Positions 1-9,081 of a DNA stretch of 64,000 nt are shown here, one piece after another; the first letter of the stretch is position 1, and each line of letters opens with the position of its first letter. Both the position numbers and the translations under genes were made by a program. This stretch comes from Blastochloris tepida (GTDB lineage: Bacteria > Pseudomonadota > Alphaproteobacteria > Rhizobiales > Xanthobacteraceae). The notes beneath the pieces were generated by a model. The model searched no databases. It worked only from the letters and a program-made list of their open reading frames with translations, and had not been told where the DNA came from. The DNA is taken from contig NZ_AP018907.1 in assembly GCF_003966715.1 (NCBI RefSeq), positions 3,398,001 through 3,462,000 on the forward strand, written 5' to 3'.

Positions 1-42
1 CCATGCGACACCTCCGGAGCGCCACGGCGCTCCCGCTTTGCA

Positions 43-86
43 GTCATACGGTTTCCGGTCGATCCCTTCGGACGCCCGGAAACGGC
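43..86. repeat. Partial copy of palindromic repeat R1
   Basis: This begins CATACGGTTTCCGG, continues through GATCCCTTCGGA and ends CCGGAAACG, the same module seen at the 3' ends of modA, ridA, the uracil-DNA glycosylase gene and the cupin gene. It lies about 115 bp downstream of the sucD stop codon, so unlike many copies it does not abut a stop codon inside this window. Confidence 0.7.
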
Positions 87-160
87 CCCGTGGGTGGACC
101 GCAATTGAGACAGCGGCCTCGTTGCTGGTGCGGCCCGCTCTGGGCCGAGCCGTCTGCGGA

Positions 161-189
161 AAGGCGCCGGCGGATGCCGCCGGCGCCTT
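161..189 (-). terminator. Strong hairpin after sucD
   Basis: A perfect 13-bp inverted repeat (AAGGCGCCGGCGG and its complement) around a 3-nt loop starts 12 nt downstream of the sucD stop codon. On the minus strand the stem ends in only a short T run (CCTTTCC), so it is a terminator-like or transcript-stabilising hairpin, not a classic strong terminator. It suggests that the mdh-sucC-sucD transcript stops here or is processed before any downstream sucA. Confidence 0.6.
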
Positions 190-201
190 GCCAAGTTCGT
201 G

Positions 202-1086
202 TCAGCCCTTCAGCACTTCGACCAGGGTCTTGCCGAGGCGGGCCGGCGAGGGCGACACCTTGATGCCGGCGGCTTCCATCGCCGCGATCTTGCTGCCGGC
301 ATCGCCCTTGCCGCCGGAGATGATGGCGCCGGCATGGCCCATGCGGCGGCCGGGCGGGGCGGTGACGCCGGCGATGAAGCCGACCATCGGCTTCCTGCGG
401 CCGCGCTTGGCCTCGTCGATCAGGAACTGCGCCGCCTCTTCCTCGGCCGAGCCGCCGATCTCGCCGATCATGATGATCGACTCGGTCTTGGGGTCGGCGA
501 GGAACAGCTCCAGCATGTCGATGAACTCGGTGCCCTTGACCGGATCGCCGCCGATGCCGACCGCGGTCGACTGGCCGAGACCGACCTGCGAGGTCTGGAA
601 CACCGCCTCATAGGTCAGCGTGCCGGAGCGCGACAGCACGCCGACCGAGCCCGGCTTGAAGATGTTGCCCGGCATGATGCCGATCTTGCACTCGCCAGCG
701 GTCAGCACGCCCGGGCAGTTCGGGCCGATCAGGCGCGACTTCGAGCCTTCGAGCGCACGGCGCACCCGCACCATGTCGAGCACCGGAATGCCCTCGGTGA
801 TGCAGACGATCAGCGGGATCTCGGCATCGATCGCCTCGCAGATGGCGTCGGCCGCGCCAGGCGGCGGCACGTAGATCACCGAGGCATCGGCGCCGGTGGC
901 CTCGCGCGCCTCGGCGACGGTGTCGAACACCGGCAGGCCGAGATGGGTCGAGCCGCCCTTTCCGGGCGAGGTGCCGCCGACCATCTTGGTGCCGTAGGCG
1001 ATGGCCTGCTCGGAGTGGAAGGTGCCATTCTTGCCGGTGAAGCCCTGGCAGATGACCTTGGTGTTGCTGTCGATCAGGATGGACAT
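202..1086 (-). CDS. sucD: Succinyl-CoA ligase (ADP-forming) subunit alpha
   Basis: 294 residues, full length for the family. SucD binds CoA and carries the phosphohistidine in the reversible conversion of succinyl-CoA to succinate with ATP formation in the TCA cycle; it works as an SucC-SucD complex in the cytosol. The N-terminal CoA-binding Rossmann part begins [18 protein letters not shown]. The active-site histidine is in [10 protein letters not shown] (His251), and the GPNCPG motif is at 121-126. The ATG at 1086 has a GAGAG ribosome-binding site. The gene overlaps the end of the upstream DUF559 gene by 13 bp, so the two are probably translationally coupled. In relatives sucD usually follows sucC directly; here that other gene separates them. 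Confidence 0.97.
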   Translation of the reverse strand: MSILIDSNTKVICQGFTGKNGTFHSEQAIAYGTKMVGGTSPGKGGSTHLGLPVFDTVAEAREATGADASVIYVPPPGAADAICEAIDAEIPLIVCITEGIPVLDMVRVRRALEGSKSRLIGPNCPGVLTAGECKIGIMPGNIFKPGSVGVLSRSGTLTYEAVFQTSQVGLGQSTAVGIGGDPVKGTEFIDMLELFLADPKTESIIMIGEIGGSAEEEAAQFLIDEAKRGRRKPMVGFIAGVTAPPGRRMGHAGAIISGGKGDAGSKIAAMEAAGIKVSPSPARLGKTLVEVLKG

Positions 1087-1637
1087 TCAGCGTCTCTCGC
1101 CTGGAGCGGAGGGTTGATCGGGGTCACCTCCCCCTGCAGGGGGAGGTCGGCGCGCCAGCGCCGGGTGGAAGAAAGTCCAGCGGCCCGCAACGCAGCCACC
1201 TGCGCCGCGATCGTCTCGATCACGCCGGAGAGGTTCTGCGTCACGTCATTGTTCCAGAAGCGCAGGACCGTGACGCCACGTTCCTGCAGCCAGACCGTGC
1301 GCCGGTGATCGCGCGCCGCCTGCCGGGCCTCCCCGTGCTGGCCGCCGTCGATCTCGACCGCCAGCCGCAAGGCCGGACAGAAGAAGTCCAGCACGTACGG
1401 GCCGGCCGGATGCTGCCGGCGGAAGGTGGCGCCATCGACTCCGCGACCGCGAAGCCGCATCCACAGCCGCCGTTCCGCATCGGTCGCCTCGAGCCGCAGG
1501 GCCCGTGCCCGCGCGGTCTTCGCCGCCGTGCGGTTGAAGCGCGGAGCGTCGGCGACCCCCACCCGGCGAGCGTCGCTCGCCGACCTCCCCCTTGCAGGGG
1601 GAGGTGAGGCCTGATCCGCCATGACGGCTTCGATCAT
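1074..1637 (-). CDS. DUF559 endonuclease-domain protein inserted between sucC and sucD
   Basis: 187 residues from the ATG at 1637, which has AGGAG six bases upstream; an in-frame ATG lies further upstream at 1673. The core, from about [17 protein letters not shown] to the end of the RFWNND motif and its following helix, is a DUF559 domain: a small fold related to very-short-patch-repair and restriction endonucleases. Visible motifs are [25 protein letters not shown] and VLRFWNNDV, which carry the expected Asp/Glu and QH residues. The first about 25 and last about 30 residues ([18 protein letters not shown] and [15 protein letters not shown]) are translations of the palindromic R3 repeats, so the frame has absorbed repeat DNA at both ends. 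Its biological role is unknown. Its position inside a TCA operon suggests insertion as a cassette. Confidence 0.8.
   Translation of the reverse strand: MIEAVMADQASPPPARGRSASDARRVGVADAPRFNRTAAKTARARALRLEATDAERRLWMRLRGRGVDGATFRRQHPAGPYVLDFFCPALRLAVEIDGGQHGEARQAARDHRRTVWLQERGVTVLRFWNNDVTQNLSGVIETIAAQVAALRAAGLSSTRRWRADLPLQGEVTPINPPLQARDAECPS
1119..1166. repeat. R3 palindromic repeat, copy 1
   Basis: The core ACCTCCCCCTGCAGGGGGAGGT is a long inverted repeat, followed by GGCGCGCCAGCGCCGGGTGG. It lies inside the 3' end of the DUF559 gene and is close in sequence to the copies at 1556-1612 and 1672-1725. Confidence 0.75.
1556..1612. repeat. R3 palindromic repeat, copy 2 (opposite orientation)
   Basis: This reads CCCACCCGGCGAGCG, then CTCGCCGACC, then TCCCCCTTGCAGGGGGAGGT. 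It is the reverse orientation of copies 1 and 3 and encodes residues [18 protein letters not shown] near the N-terminus of the DUF559 protein. Confidence 0.75.
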
Positions 1638-1671
1638 CCGCCGCTCCTCTTCACCAGCCATGGTGCCGTTC

Positions 1672-1725
1672 AACCTCCCCCTGGAAGGGGGAGGTCGGCG
1701 CGTCAGCGCCGGGTGGGGGTTCCCG
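1672..1725. repeat. R3 palindromic repeat, copy 3
   Basis: This reads ACCTCCCCCTGGAAGGGGG, then AGGTCGGCGCG and GCGCCGGGTGGGGG. It lies in the gap between the sucC stop codon (1753) and the DUF559 gene, in the same orientation as copy 1. The three copies therefore bracket the nuclease gene. Confidence 0.75.
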
Positions 1726-1752
1726 CACCGCAGCGCCCGCGCCCGGCACCGG

Positions 1753-2949
<1,197 letters not shown>

Positions 2950-3080
2950 GTGGTCCCTGCCCCTCCTCCCGCGGCCGTCACGGCCACGGCAAGGTGTTCA
3001 TCCCTGATTGCTGTTCGATCCGCGGGTTCAGGGCCGGCGCCGGTGCAGGCTGCACCGGCGCGCCTTGCCCGCGGCGTTTC

Positions 3081-4337
<1,257 letters not shown>

Positions 4338-4493
4338 TCAAGCCACGGCGGATCAAGGGAAAATGCCGCTCGGGCGGCAGATGGACGCAGGCCGGGCGCC
4401 ATGGTGCGGCGCGGGAAACGGGCCGGATATCAGATATTTGCGGATTGCGGGCTGAGCGCCCGGGCCTTCGGGGACCATGCCGGCGCGACCGAT

Positions 4494-4522
4494 TTACAAA
4501 TTTCATTATTTGTAATTTGTAA
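4494..4522. promoter_or_regulatory. AT-rich inverted repeat, candidate operator
   Basis: TTACAAAT, a 6-nt spacer, then ATTTGTAA form a perfect 8-bp inverted repeat at 4494-4515. A third half-site TTTGTAA follows at 4516-4522. In such GC-rich DNA this AT island stands out. It lies between mdh and the TetR gene, about 450 bp upstream of the mdh start. The regulator is unknown; it could be the adjacent TetR protein or a factor acting on mdh. Confidence 0.4.
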
Positions 4523-4657
4523 CTGCCGCTGCATGCAACCTTCGGCTAGGTCACGACAAAACCGCCTGGGCGGCGCCAGCCGCCGCCGCCCGCGCCGACG
4601 CCGGCTGCACAAAACCGCGCGCGTGAGCCGAGGTCCGGAACCTGCGGGCACGCCCGC

Positions 4658-5311
4658 TCACAACAGCCCGCCATAGAGCGCCCGCAGCACCAGCCGGGCG
4701 GCGGCGGCGACCCGCAGGTCGATCTCGTCGCGCGGCACCTCACAGTCGGCCGCCACCGCCACCGGGTCGATGAACCGGTGCAGCACGTCGAGGATCACCG
4801 CCGTCGCCTTGTCGCGGCTGCGCACCCGGAACAGCTGGGCGCCGACGCCGTCCTCGATGATGCGCTCCATCAGCGTGCGCACGCGCTGGCGGTGGCGGCG
4901 CGAGACGAGGCGGCCGCCGGAGAAGGCGGCCAGATGCAGCGCATTCAGGTTGGGTTCGGCCTCGGCGCGCTCGCGCAGGCCCCGGGCATAGGCCAGGATC
5001 AGCCGCTCCAGCTTGTCGTCGGCCGGGTCGGGGGCGTCGGCCACCGTCTGCAGCAGCGCCTCCAGCTCCTTCAGCCAGTCGGCGGTGATGGCGTCGACCA
5101 GCGCCTCCTTGGAGGGGAAGTAGCGGTAGACATTGGCGTGGGTCATGCCGGCTTCGCGGGCGATCGCCACCACCGTGGTGCGCTCCAGCCCGAAGCGGCG
5201 GACATGATCGGTGGCGATGCCGAGCAGCGCCTCGCCACGCCGCCCTGCCTGACGCGCCGCCGAAGGCCTTGGCGCGGCCGGGCGCGGGGCGGCGGCGGGC
5301 GCGTCCGCCAT
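4658..5311 (-). CDS. TetR family transcriptional regulator
   Basis: 217 residues. The N-terminal helix-turn-helix spans about residues 28-75: ALLGIATDHVRRFGLERTTV, then AIAREAGMTHANVYRYFPSK, the typical TetR recognition region. The C-terminal half is the variable ligand-binding and dimerisation part; its effector cannot be predicted. An Ala/Pro-rich 20-residue N-terminal leader precedes the domain. The start is 4 bp after the stop codon of zapE on the same strand, so the two are probably co-transcribed. Function beyond DNA binding is inference. Confidence 0.88.
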   Translation of the reverse strand: MADAPAAAPRPAAPRPSAARQAGRRGEALLGIATDHVRRFGLERTTVVAIAREAGMTHANVYRYFPSKEALVDAITADWLKELEALLQTVADAPDPADDKLERLILAYARGLRERAEAEPNLNALHLAAFSGGRLVSRRHRQRVRTLMERIIEDGVGAQLFRVRSRDKATAVILDVLHRFIDPVAVAADCEVPRDEIDLRVAAAARLVLRALYGGLL

Positions 5312-5314
5312 GGC

Positions 5315-6487
5315 TCAGGTCTCGACCAGACCGGTGGCGTCGCCGCTGGCCTCCGAGTCCGGCCGCCCGTGCGGCAGCGCGAGATAGTCGGCCGAGCGCA
5401 TCTCGGTCAGGCGCGAGGCGGTGCGGGCGAAGGCGAAGCTCTCATAGCCCGCGCTGCCGACCCACAGCGCCTCGGGCGCGGCCGCGGCCGAGGCCAGGAG
5501 CTTGACCCGGCTGTCATAGAGCGTGTCGACCAAAGTGATGAAGCGGCGCGCCTCGTTGCGGCTGGTCTCGTCCATCTGCGGCACGCCATCGACGACGAGA
5601 GTGTGGAAGTTCTCGGCGATGGCGAGATAGTCGGCCGGGCCCAGCGGCTGCTCGCACAGGTCGGCAAAGCCGAACCAGGCGGCGCCGCGCGCGGCACGCG
5701 GCACGGCGAGGCTGCGGCCGAGCAGGCCGATGCGCGCCGGCCCGCCGCCATCGCAGCCGGCGATCCGCCGCCACGCCTTGTCCAGCGCGAAGCGGGCGCC
5801 CTCATCGGCCGGCACGTGCCAGACGGGAATGCCGTCGAGCTTCTCCATCCGGAAATCGGTGCGCGAGTCGAGGCGCGCAACCTCGACCTGCTCGGCCAGC
5901 AGGCCGAGAAAGGGCACGAACAGCGCCCGGTTCAGGCCGTTCTCGTAGAGCCGCTCGGGGGGGACGTTGGAGGTCGCCACCACCACGACGCCGAGCGCGA
6001 ACAGCCGGCCGAACAGCCGGCCGAGGATCATGGCGTCGGCGATGTCGGTGACGTGGAACTCGTCGAAGCACAGAAGCGTCGCCTCACCGGCCAGCGCCTC
6101 GGCCACCGGCGCCACCGGGTCGTCGCCCTTGACCTCGCCGTGCTTCTTCCTCTGCCGCCAGTCGTGGATGCGCCCGTGCACGTCCTGCATGAAGGCGTGG
6201 AAGTGCACCCGGCGCTTCCGGGCGAGCGGCGCGGCCTGGAAGAACAGGTCCATCAGCATGGTCTTGCCGCGGCCGACCTCGCCCCAGATGTAGAGCCCGC
6301 GCGGCACGGCCACCGACTTGCGGCCGAACAGCCAGCCCAGCGCCGAGGACTTCTGGGCCAGATGATAGACCGCCAGCTCGCGCGCCAGGGCGTCGAGCCG
6401 CGCGGCGACCTTCTCCTGCGCGGCGTCGTGTTCGATCTCGCCGTGGTCGGCGAGGGCCTGGTAGCGTTCAAGACAGGAGGCGTGCAT
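5315..6487 (-). CDS. zapE: Cell division protein ZapE / AFG1-family ATPase
   Basis: 390 residues. AFG1/ZapE proteins are AAA-like P-loop ATPases. In E. coli ZapE associates with the Z ring, and the mitochondrial homologue AFG1/LACE1 works in protein quality control. The Walker A motif GEVGRGKT is at 69-76 and Walker B TLLCFDEFHV is near 137-146. Also typical are VHFHAFMQDVHGRI and the ATSNVPPERLYENGLNR sensor region. It heads a two-gene unit with the TetR gene. Upstream are 488 bp without a gene. Confidence 0.93.
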   Translation of the reverse strand: MHASCLERYQALADHGEIEHDAAQEKVAARLDALARELAVYHLAQKSSALGWLFGRKSVAVPRGLYIWGEVGRGKTMLMDLFFQAAPLARKRRVHFHAFMQDVHGRIHDWRQRKKHGEVKGDDPVAPVAEALAGEATLLCFDEFHVTDIADAMILGRLFGRLFALGVVVVATSNVPPERLYENGLNRALFVPFLGLLAEQVEVARLDSRTDFRMEKLDGIPVWHVPADEGARFALDKAWRRIAGCDGGGPARIGLLGRSLAVPRAARGAAWFGFADLCEQPLGPADYLAIAENFHTLVVDGVPQMDETSRNEARRFITLVDTLYDSRVKLLASAAAAPEALWVGSAGYESFAFARTASRLTEMRSADYLALPHGRPDSEASGDATGLVET

Positions 6488-6975
6488 CGGTGTGTCGGCT
6501 GGGTGTCCAGGCCCAGCAGTTAGGGGGTGCCGGTGCGCCGCACAAGGGCAGGGCGCATCGGGCGGCGGCGCCGGCAGGGCGCGACCGGCAATGGCGCCAC
6601 CGGCAGCGCCCGCCGCCGCGCCATCGTCAAGTTGCCTGCCAAGTTGCCTGCCAAGTTTCCGGCGAAGTTGCCGCTTGGTGCTAGAGGCGGGTTCCGCTGG
6701 GTCAGAGGCGTGCTCTGCTCAGGGTCAAGACTTCGGATTGCTGGGCACAACCTCGGTTGCTTGTTGTTTTCGCTCCAAATGGGCAACCTAGTTTGGTGAT
6801 ATTTCCCGCCTTGAATCCCACGGCCTCCCGATTATCGACAAAAGTATGACGCGACCTCGGTCGTATAGTCCTCGATTTAGGATATGAGGCCTATTCTTAG
6901 CTATTATCGGCTTATTTTCTGCATTGACGGTCGCATTACTGCAATGCAACGATTTGACTTGTCCCGGATTGTGCA
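6488..6975. other. Non-coding region with short tandem repeat and AT-rich half
   Basis: The zapE-proximal half is GC-rich and carries about three tandem copies of a 12-bp unit (AAGTTGCCTGCC, 6627-6680). From about 6740 to 6975 base composition drops clearly below the surrounding DNA, and no plausible gene is visible. It contains direct copies of TGCAATGCA near 6940 and 6972. It probably holds the promoters of zapE (minus) and the acetyltransferase gene (plus); a small RNA cannot be excluded. Confidence 0.5.
6627..6680. repeat. Short tandem repeat AAGTTGCCTGCC
   Basis: AAGTTGCCTGCC, AAGTTGCCTGCC, AAGTTTCCGGCG and AAGTTGCCGCTT follow one another, so there are two exact and two diverged 12-bp units. 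They lie about 140 bp upstream of the zapE start codon. Function unknown. Confidence 0.7.
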
Positions 6976-7650
6976 ATGCAGCATAAGCGTATGTCGAATC
7001 TGCACGGATATATCGAACGAACGGTTCCCCCCGGCAGCTCGATCGATCCCAGCGTGTGGAGCGCTATGGCTATGATGCACGAGCCTCTGAGTGTCGGAGG
7101 CGTCATCCGGAAACTTTGGACCGGCGAGGCGCCGCTCTATCGCGACCACCTTCTGCGACTGGCCCCCGATGACCGCCGCCTGCGGTTCGGCCTGGACGCC
7201 ACCGACCAGTCGATTGCCGAGCACGCCGCCAAGGCGTTCGGCGGCGGCGCGGTGATCCACGGCTTCTTCATCGACGGCGTGCTGCGCGGTGCCGCCGAGC
7301 TGCACATCCTCAAGTCGCCGCCGCCGGTCGAGGCCGAGATCGCCTTCAGCGTCGAGGCCGAGTACCGCAAGTCCGGCGTCGGCTCCGCCCTGTTCGGCCG
7401 CACCCTGCTGGTGGCCCGCAATCGCGGCGTCGCCACGGTGACCATGAACTGCCTGCCCTCGAACCGGCCGATGCAGTCGCTGGCCAAGAAGTTCGAGGCC
7501 AAGATCCATTACAATCTCGCCGACGTCATCGGCGAGCTGAAGACCCCGGGACCGACGCCGCTGTCGATCTGGCGGGAGATGGTGACCGACGGCACCGACA
7601 TCGCCGCGAGCCTGATGGACGCCCAAGTCCGCGCCCTGCGCGCGGGCTGA
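6976..7650 (+). CDS. GNAT family N-acetyltransferase
   Basis: 224 residues from the ATG at 6976; an in-frame ATG at 6991 is an equally possible start. The acetyl-CoA-binding core is visible at about 125-170: EAEIAFSVEAEYRKSGVGSA, then LFGRTLLVARNRGVATVTM, with the pyrophosphate loop KSGVGS. Members acetylate small molecules or proteins; the substrate here cannot be inferred. The region upstream is AT-rich. The last bases, including the stop codon, are duplicated just downstream (7660-7687). Confidence 0.85.
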   Translation: MQHKRMSNLHGYIERTVPPGSSIDPSVWSAMAMMHEPLSVGGVIRKLWTGEAPLYRDHLLRLAPDDRRLRFGLDATDQSIAEHAAKAFGGGAVIHGFFIDGVLRGAAELHILKSPPPVEAEIAFSVEAEYRKSGVGSALFGRTLLVARNRGVATVTMNCLPSNRPMQSLAKKFEAKIHYNLADVIGELKTPGPTPLSIWREMVTDGTDIAASLMDAQVRALRAG

Positions 7651-7687
7651 TATCAAGATCCGCGCCCTGCGCGCGGGGTGATATCGC
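7628..7687. repeat. Tandem duplication of the 3' end of the GNAT gene
   Basis: TCCGCGCCCTGCGCGCGGG, then C/G-TGATATC, occurs twice in direct order about 32 bp apart. The first copy includes the stop codon of the acetyltransferase gene and the second lies just outside it. Each copy also contains a self-complementary GCGCGC-rich core, so this may be a recent slippage duplication or a doubled hairpin. Confidence 0.7.
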
Positions 7688-7889
7688 ACACCTCGTGCCT
7701 TTCGGCGTTCACTCCCGGCCCATGCTCCGCCGGAGCGGGACAGCGCCCTGACGCGGGCCGGGCGGCGGCACGCCATCGCCGATCGCACCAAGCCGATCCG
7801 ATCCGTCCTGCCGGCCGTATCTGCTGCAGTGCAATCGGCGCCGTCGGGTTGCGAGGTGTCACGCCTGGGGCACGTGCGGGGGAAAACAA

Positions 7890-8261
7890 ATGGAATTGGC
7901 GTTCTGGTGCGTCCTGGTCATGGGCGTGATGCCGGTCGTGACCGTCGGCATCGCCAAAGCCCGGGGGGTGGACAATCACGCGCCGCGCGACTGGGCGCAG
8001 ACCATCGACGGCTATCGCAAGCGCGCCTACGCCGCCCACCTCAACCATTACGAAGCGTTCCCGCTGTTCGCGGCCGCCGTGCTGGTGGCGGCGACGCAGG
8101 GCGCGCCGATGGCGACGGTCAATGCGCTCGCGCTCGCAGTGGTAGCGGCCCGCCTCGTCTATACTGCCTGCTATGTCGCCGATCTCGCGACGCTGCGCTC
8201 GCTGGTGTGGCTTGCGGGCTGGGGCCTGACCATCGCCATCTTCGTGCTCCCGGCGTTGTGA
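7890..8261 (+). CDS. MAPEG family membrane protein
   Basis: 123 residues with four hydrophobic segments (about 1-17, 52-70, 76-95 and 100-120). It has the MAPEG signature region RAYAAHLNHYEAFPLFAAAVL, in which the ExxPLF-like motif resembles bacterial MAPEG proteins. The family includes glutathione-dependent enzymes of eicosanoid and detoxification metabolism; most bacterial members have no known substrate. The ATG at 7890 follows a GGGGGAAAA Shine-Dalgarno-like stretch. Single gene, followed by a hairpin at 8330. Confidence 0.88.
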   Translation: MELAFWCVLVMGVMPVVTVGIAKARGVDNHAPRDWAQTIDGYRKRAYAAHLNHYEAFPLFAAAVLVAATQGAPMATVNALALAVVAARLVYTACYVADLATLRSLVWLAGWGLTIAIFVLPAL

Positions 8262-8329
8262 TCGAACGCCTCCCGTCTCGCCCACCGTCCGGGCGTCGCA
8301 GGTCGACCTCGCGGCGAATTGCTGCTGCG

Positions 8330-8361
8330 AACGGCCCCAAACGCTGACGCGTGGGGCCGTT
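8330..8361. terminator. Hairpin with conserved loop, copy 1
   Basis: AACGGCCCC pairs with GGGGCCGTT around a 14-nt loop AAACGCTGACGCGT. An almost identical element (loop GGACGCTGACGCGT) lies at 36703-36734. Both follow plus-strand genes (here the MAPEG gene), and here a convergent gene ends at 8371. There is no T run, so termination activity is inference; the conserved loop suggests a defined element. Confidence 0.55.
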
Positions 8362-8370
8362 GACGGCCGG

Positions 8371-8568
8371 TCAGCCGGCGCGGCGTTGCGCCCCGGCCTC
8401 GCCGGAAAGCGCCGTGGTCAGGCCAAGCTCGTTGAGCTTGGCCATGATCGACTCGACCGGCCGCTTGAGCCGCATGCTGATCATGTGGACCGGAACACGC
8501 TCGTTCGCGAGTTCCCGCAAGGCGTGGACCGCCTCGGCACTCCAGCCGATCCGATCGGTTTCGTCCAT
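8371..8568 (-). CDS. Small conserved-looking hypothetical protein (65 residues)
   Basis: The frame is open further upstream, but the ATG at 8568 has a clear GGGAGG Shine-Dalgarno seven bases away. The product begins MDETDRIGWSAEAVHALREL and continues through RVPVHMISMRLKRPVESIMA. The pattern resembles short helix-turn-helix-like proteins of Rhizobiales, in which a helix, a conserved RLKRPV-type turn and another helix occur, but no family can be named with certainty. It stands alone; upstream is an R2 repeat and then mutA. Confidence 0.6.
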   Translation of the reverse strand: MDETDRIGWSAEAVHALRELANERVPVHMISMRLKRPVESIMAKLNELGLTTALSGEAGAQRRAG

Positions 8569-9081
8569 GTGAGCCTCCCGTGGGTGAGGTTTCCGTGCGT
8601 GCGGCGTCTTCCACCCGGCCGGAACTGGCCGGATGTCCCCGGACAACCGCGGGCGCGCGCAGAGGTTCCCCCCGACACGGAATCGCCCCATTTCGCCGGC
8701 GACGGCGGGCGCGAATGAAGGCGCCTCGCGCTAGGCGCGGAGTCGCGCACCCCCCACCCCCGACCCCTCCCCACCGCTCGCCAAGCTCGCGGGGGGAGGG
8801 GAGCAAAGGGGCGCCTCTTCTCCCCACGAGCACAACGAGGAACGGCCGGGACAGGCCCGCGGCCTGCTCCCCTCCCCCCATGAACGCAGTGAATGGTGGG
8901 GAGGGGTCGGGGGTGGGGGGCTTCGCTGTTCAACCGGGAAGATGGTCGACGCGGGACGAAACCCAAGACCCGAAATTGGCCGGAAGCCGTCTCGGTTTGC
9001 CACCGGAAACCCGGCACGCCGACGACGAAAGCGCCTCGCGCCGGGCGCCGTTGGCGTGGGGTTGGCCCGGACAGTTTCTGT
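8569..9081. other. Non-coding region dominated by an R2 repeat
   Basis: Between the 65-residue gene and the mutA stop codon, the only structure seen is the long R2 repeat at 8750-8920. The open frames here (Pro/Arg/Ser-rich) are translations of the repeat and look spurious. Confidence 0.6.
8750..8920. repeat. R2 long repeat, copy 1
   Basis: The outer arms are CCCCCACCCCCGACCCCTCC and its inverted counterpart GGAGGGGTCGGGGGTGGGGG, about 170 bp apart. The interior carries CTCGCGGGGGGAGGGG, AAGGGGCGCCTCTTCTCC, CCACGAGCACAACGAGGAAC and GGCCGGGACAGGCCCGCGGC. The same modules, in related order, occur at 14474-14633 and 33387-33568. It lies just downstream of mutA. Confidence 0.8.

Noticed and set aside
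4430..4651. 73-codon frame in the gap before mdh
   Set aside because: Arg-rich with no ribosome-binding site, and it crosses the AT-rich palindrome. No protein family or codon pattern supports it.
8731..9003. Open frames over the R2 repeat at 8.7-9.0 kb
   Set aside because: They are rich in Pro, Arg and Ser. Parallel frames, with the same peptide strings (for example GLSRPFPVVLVGRRGAP), appear over the other two R2 copies, so they are translations of the repeat.
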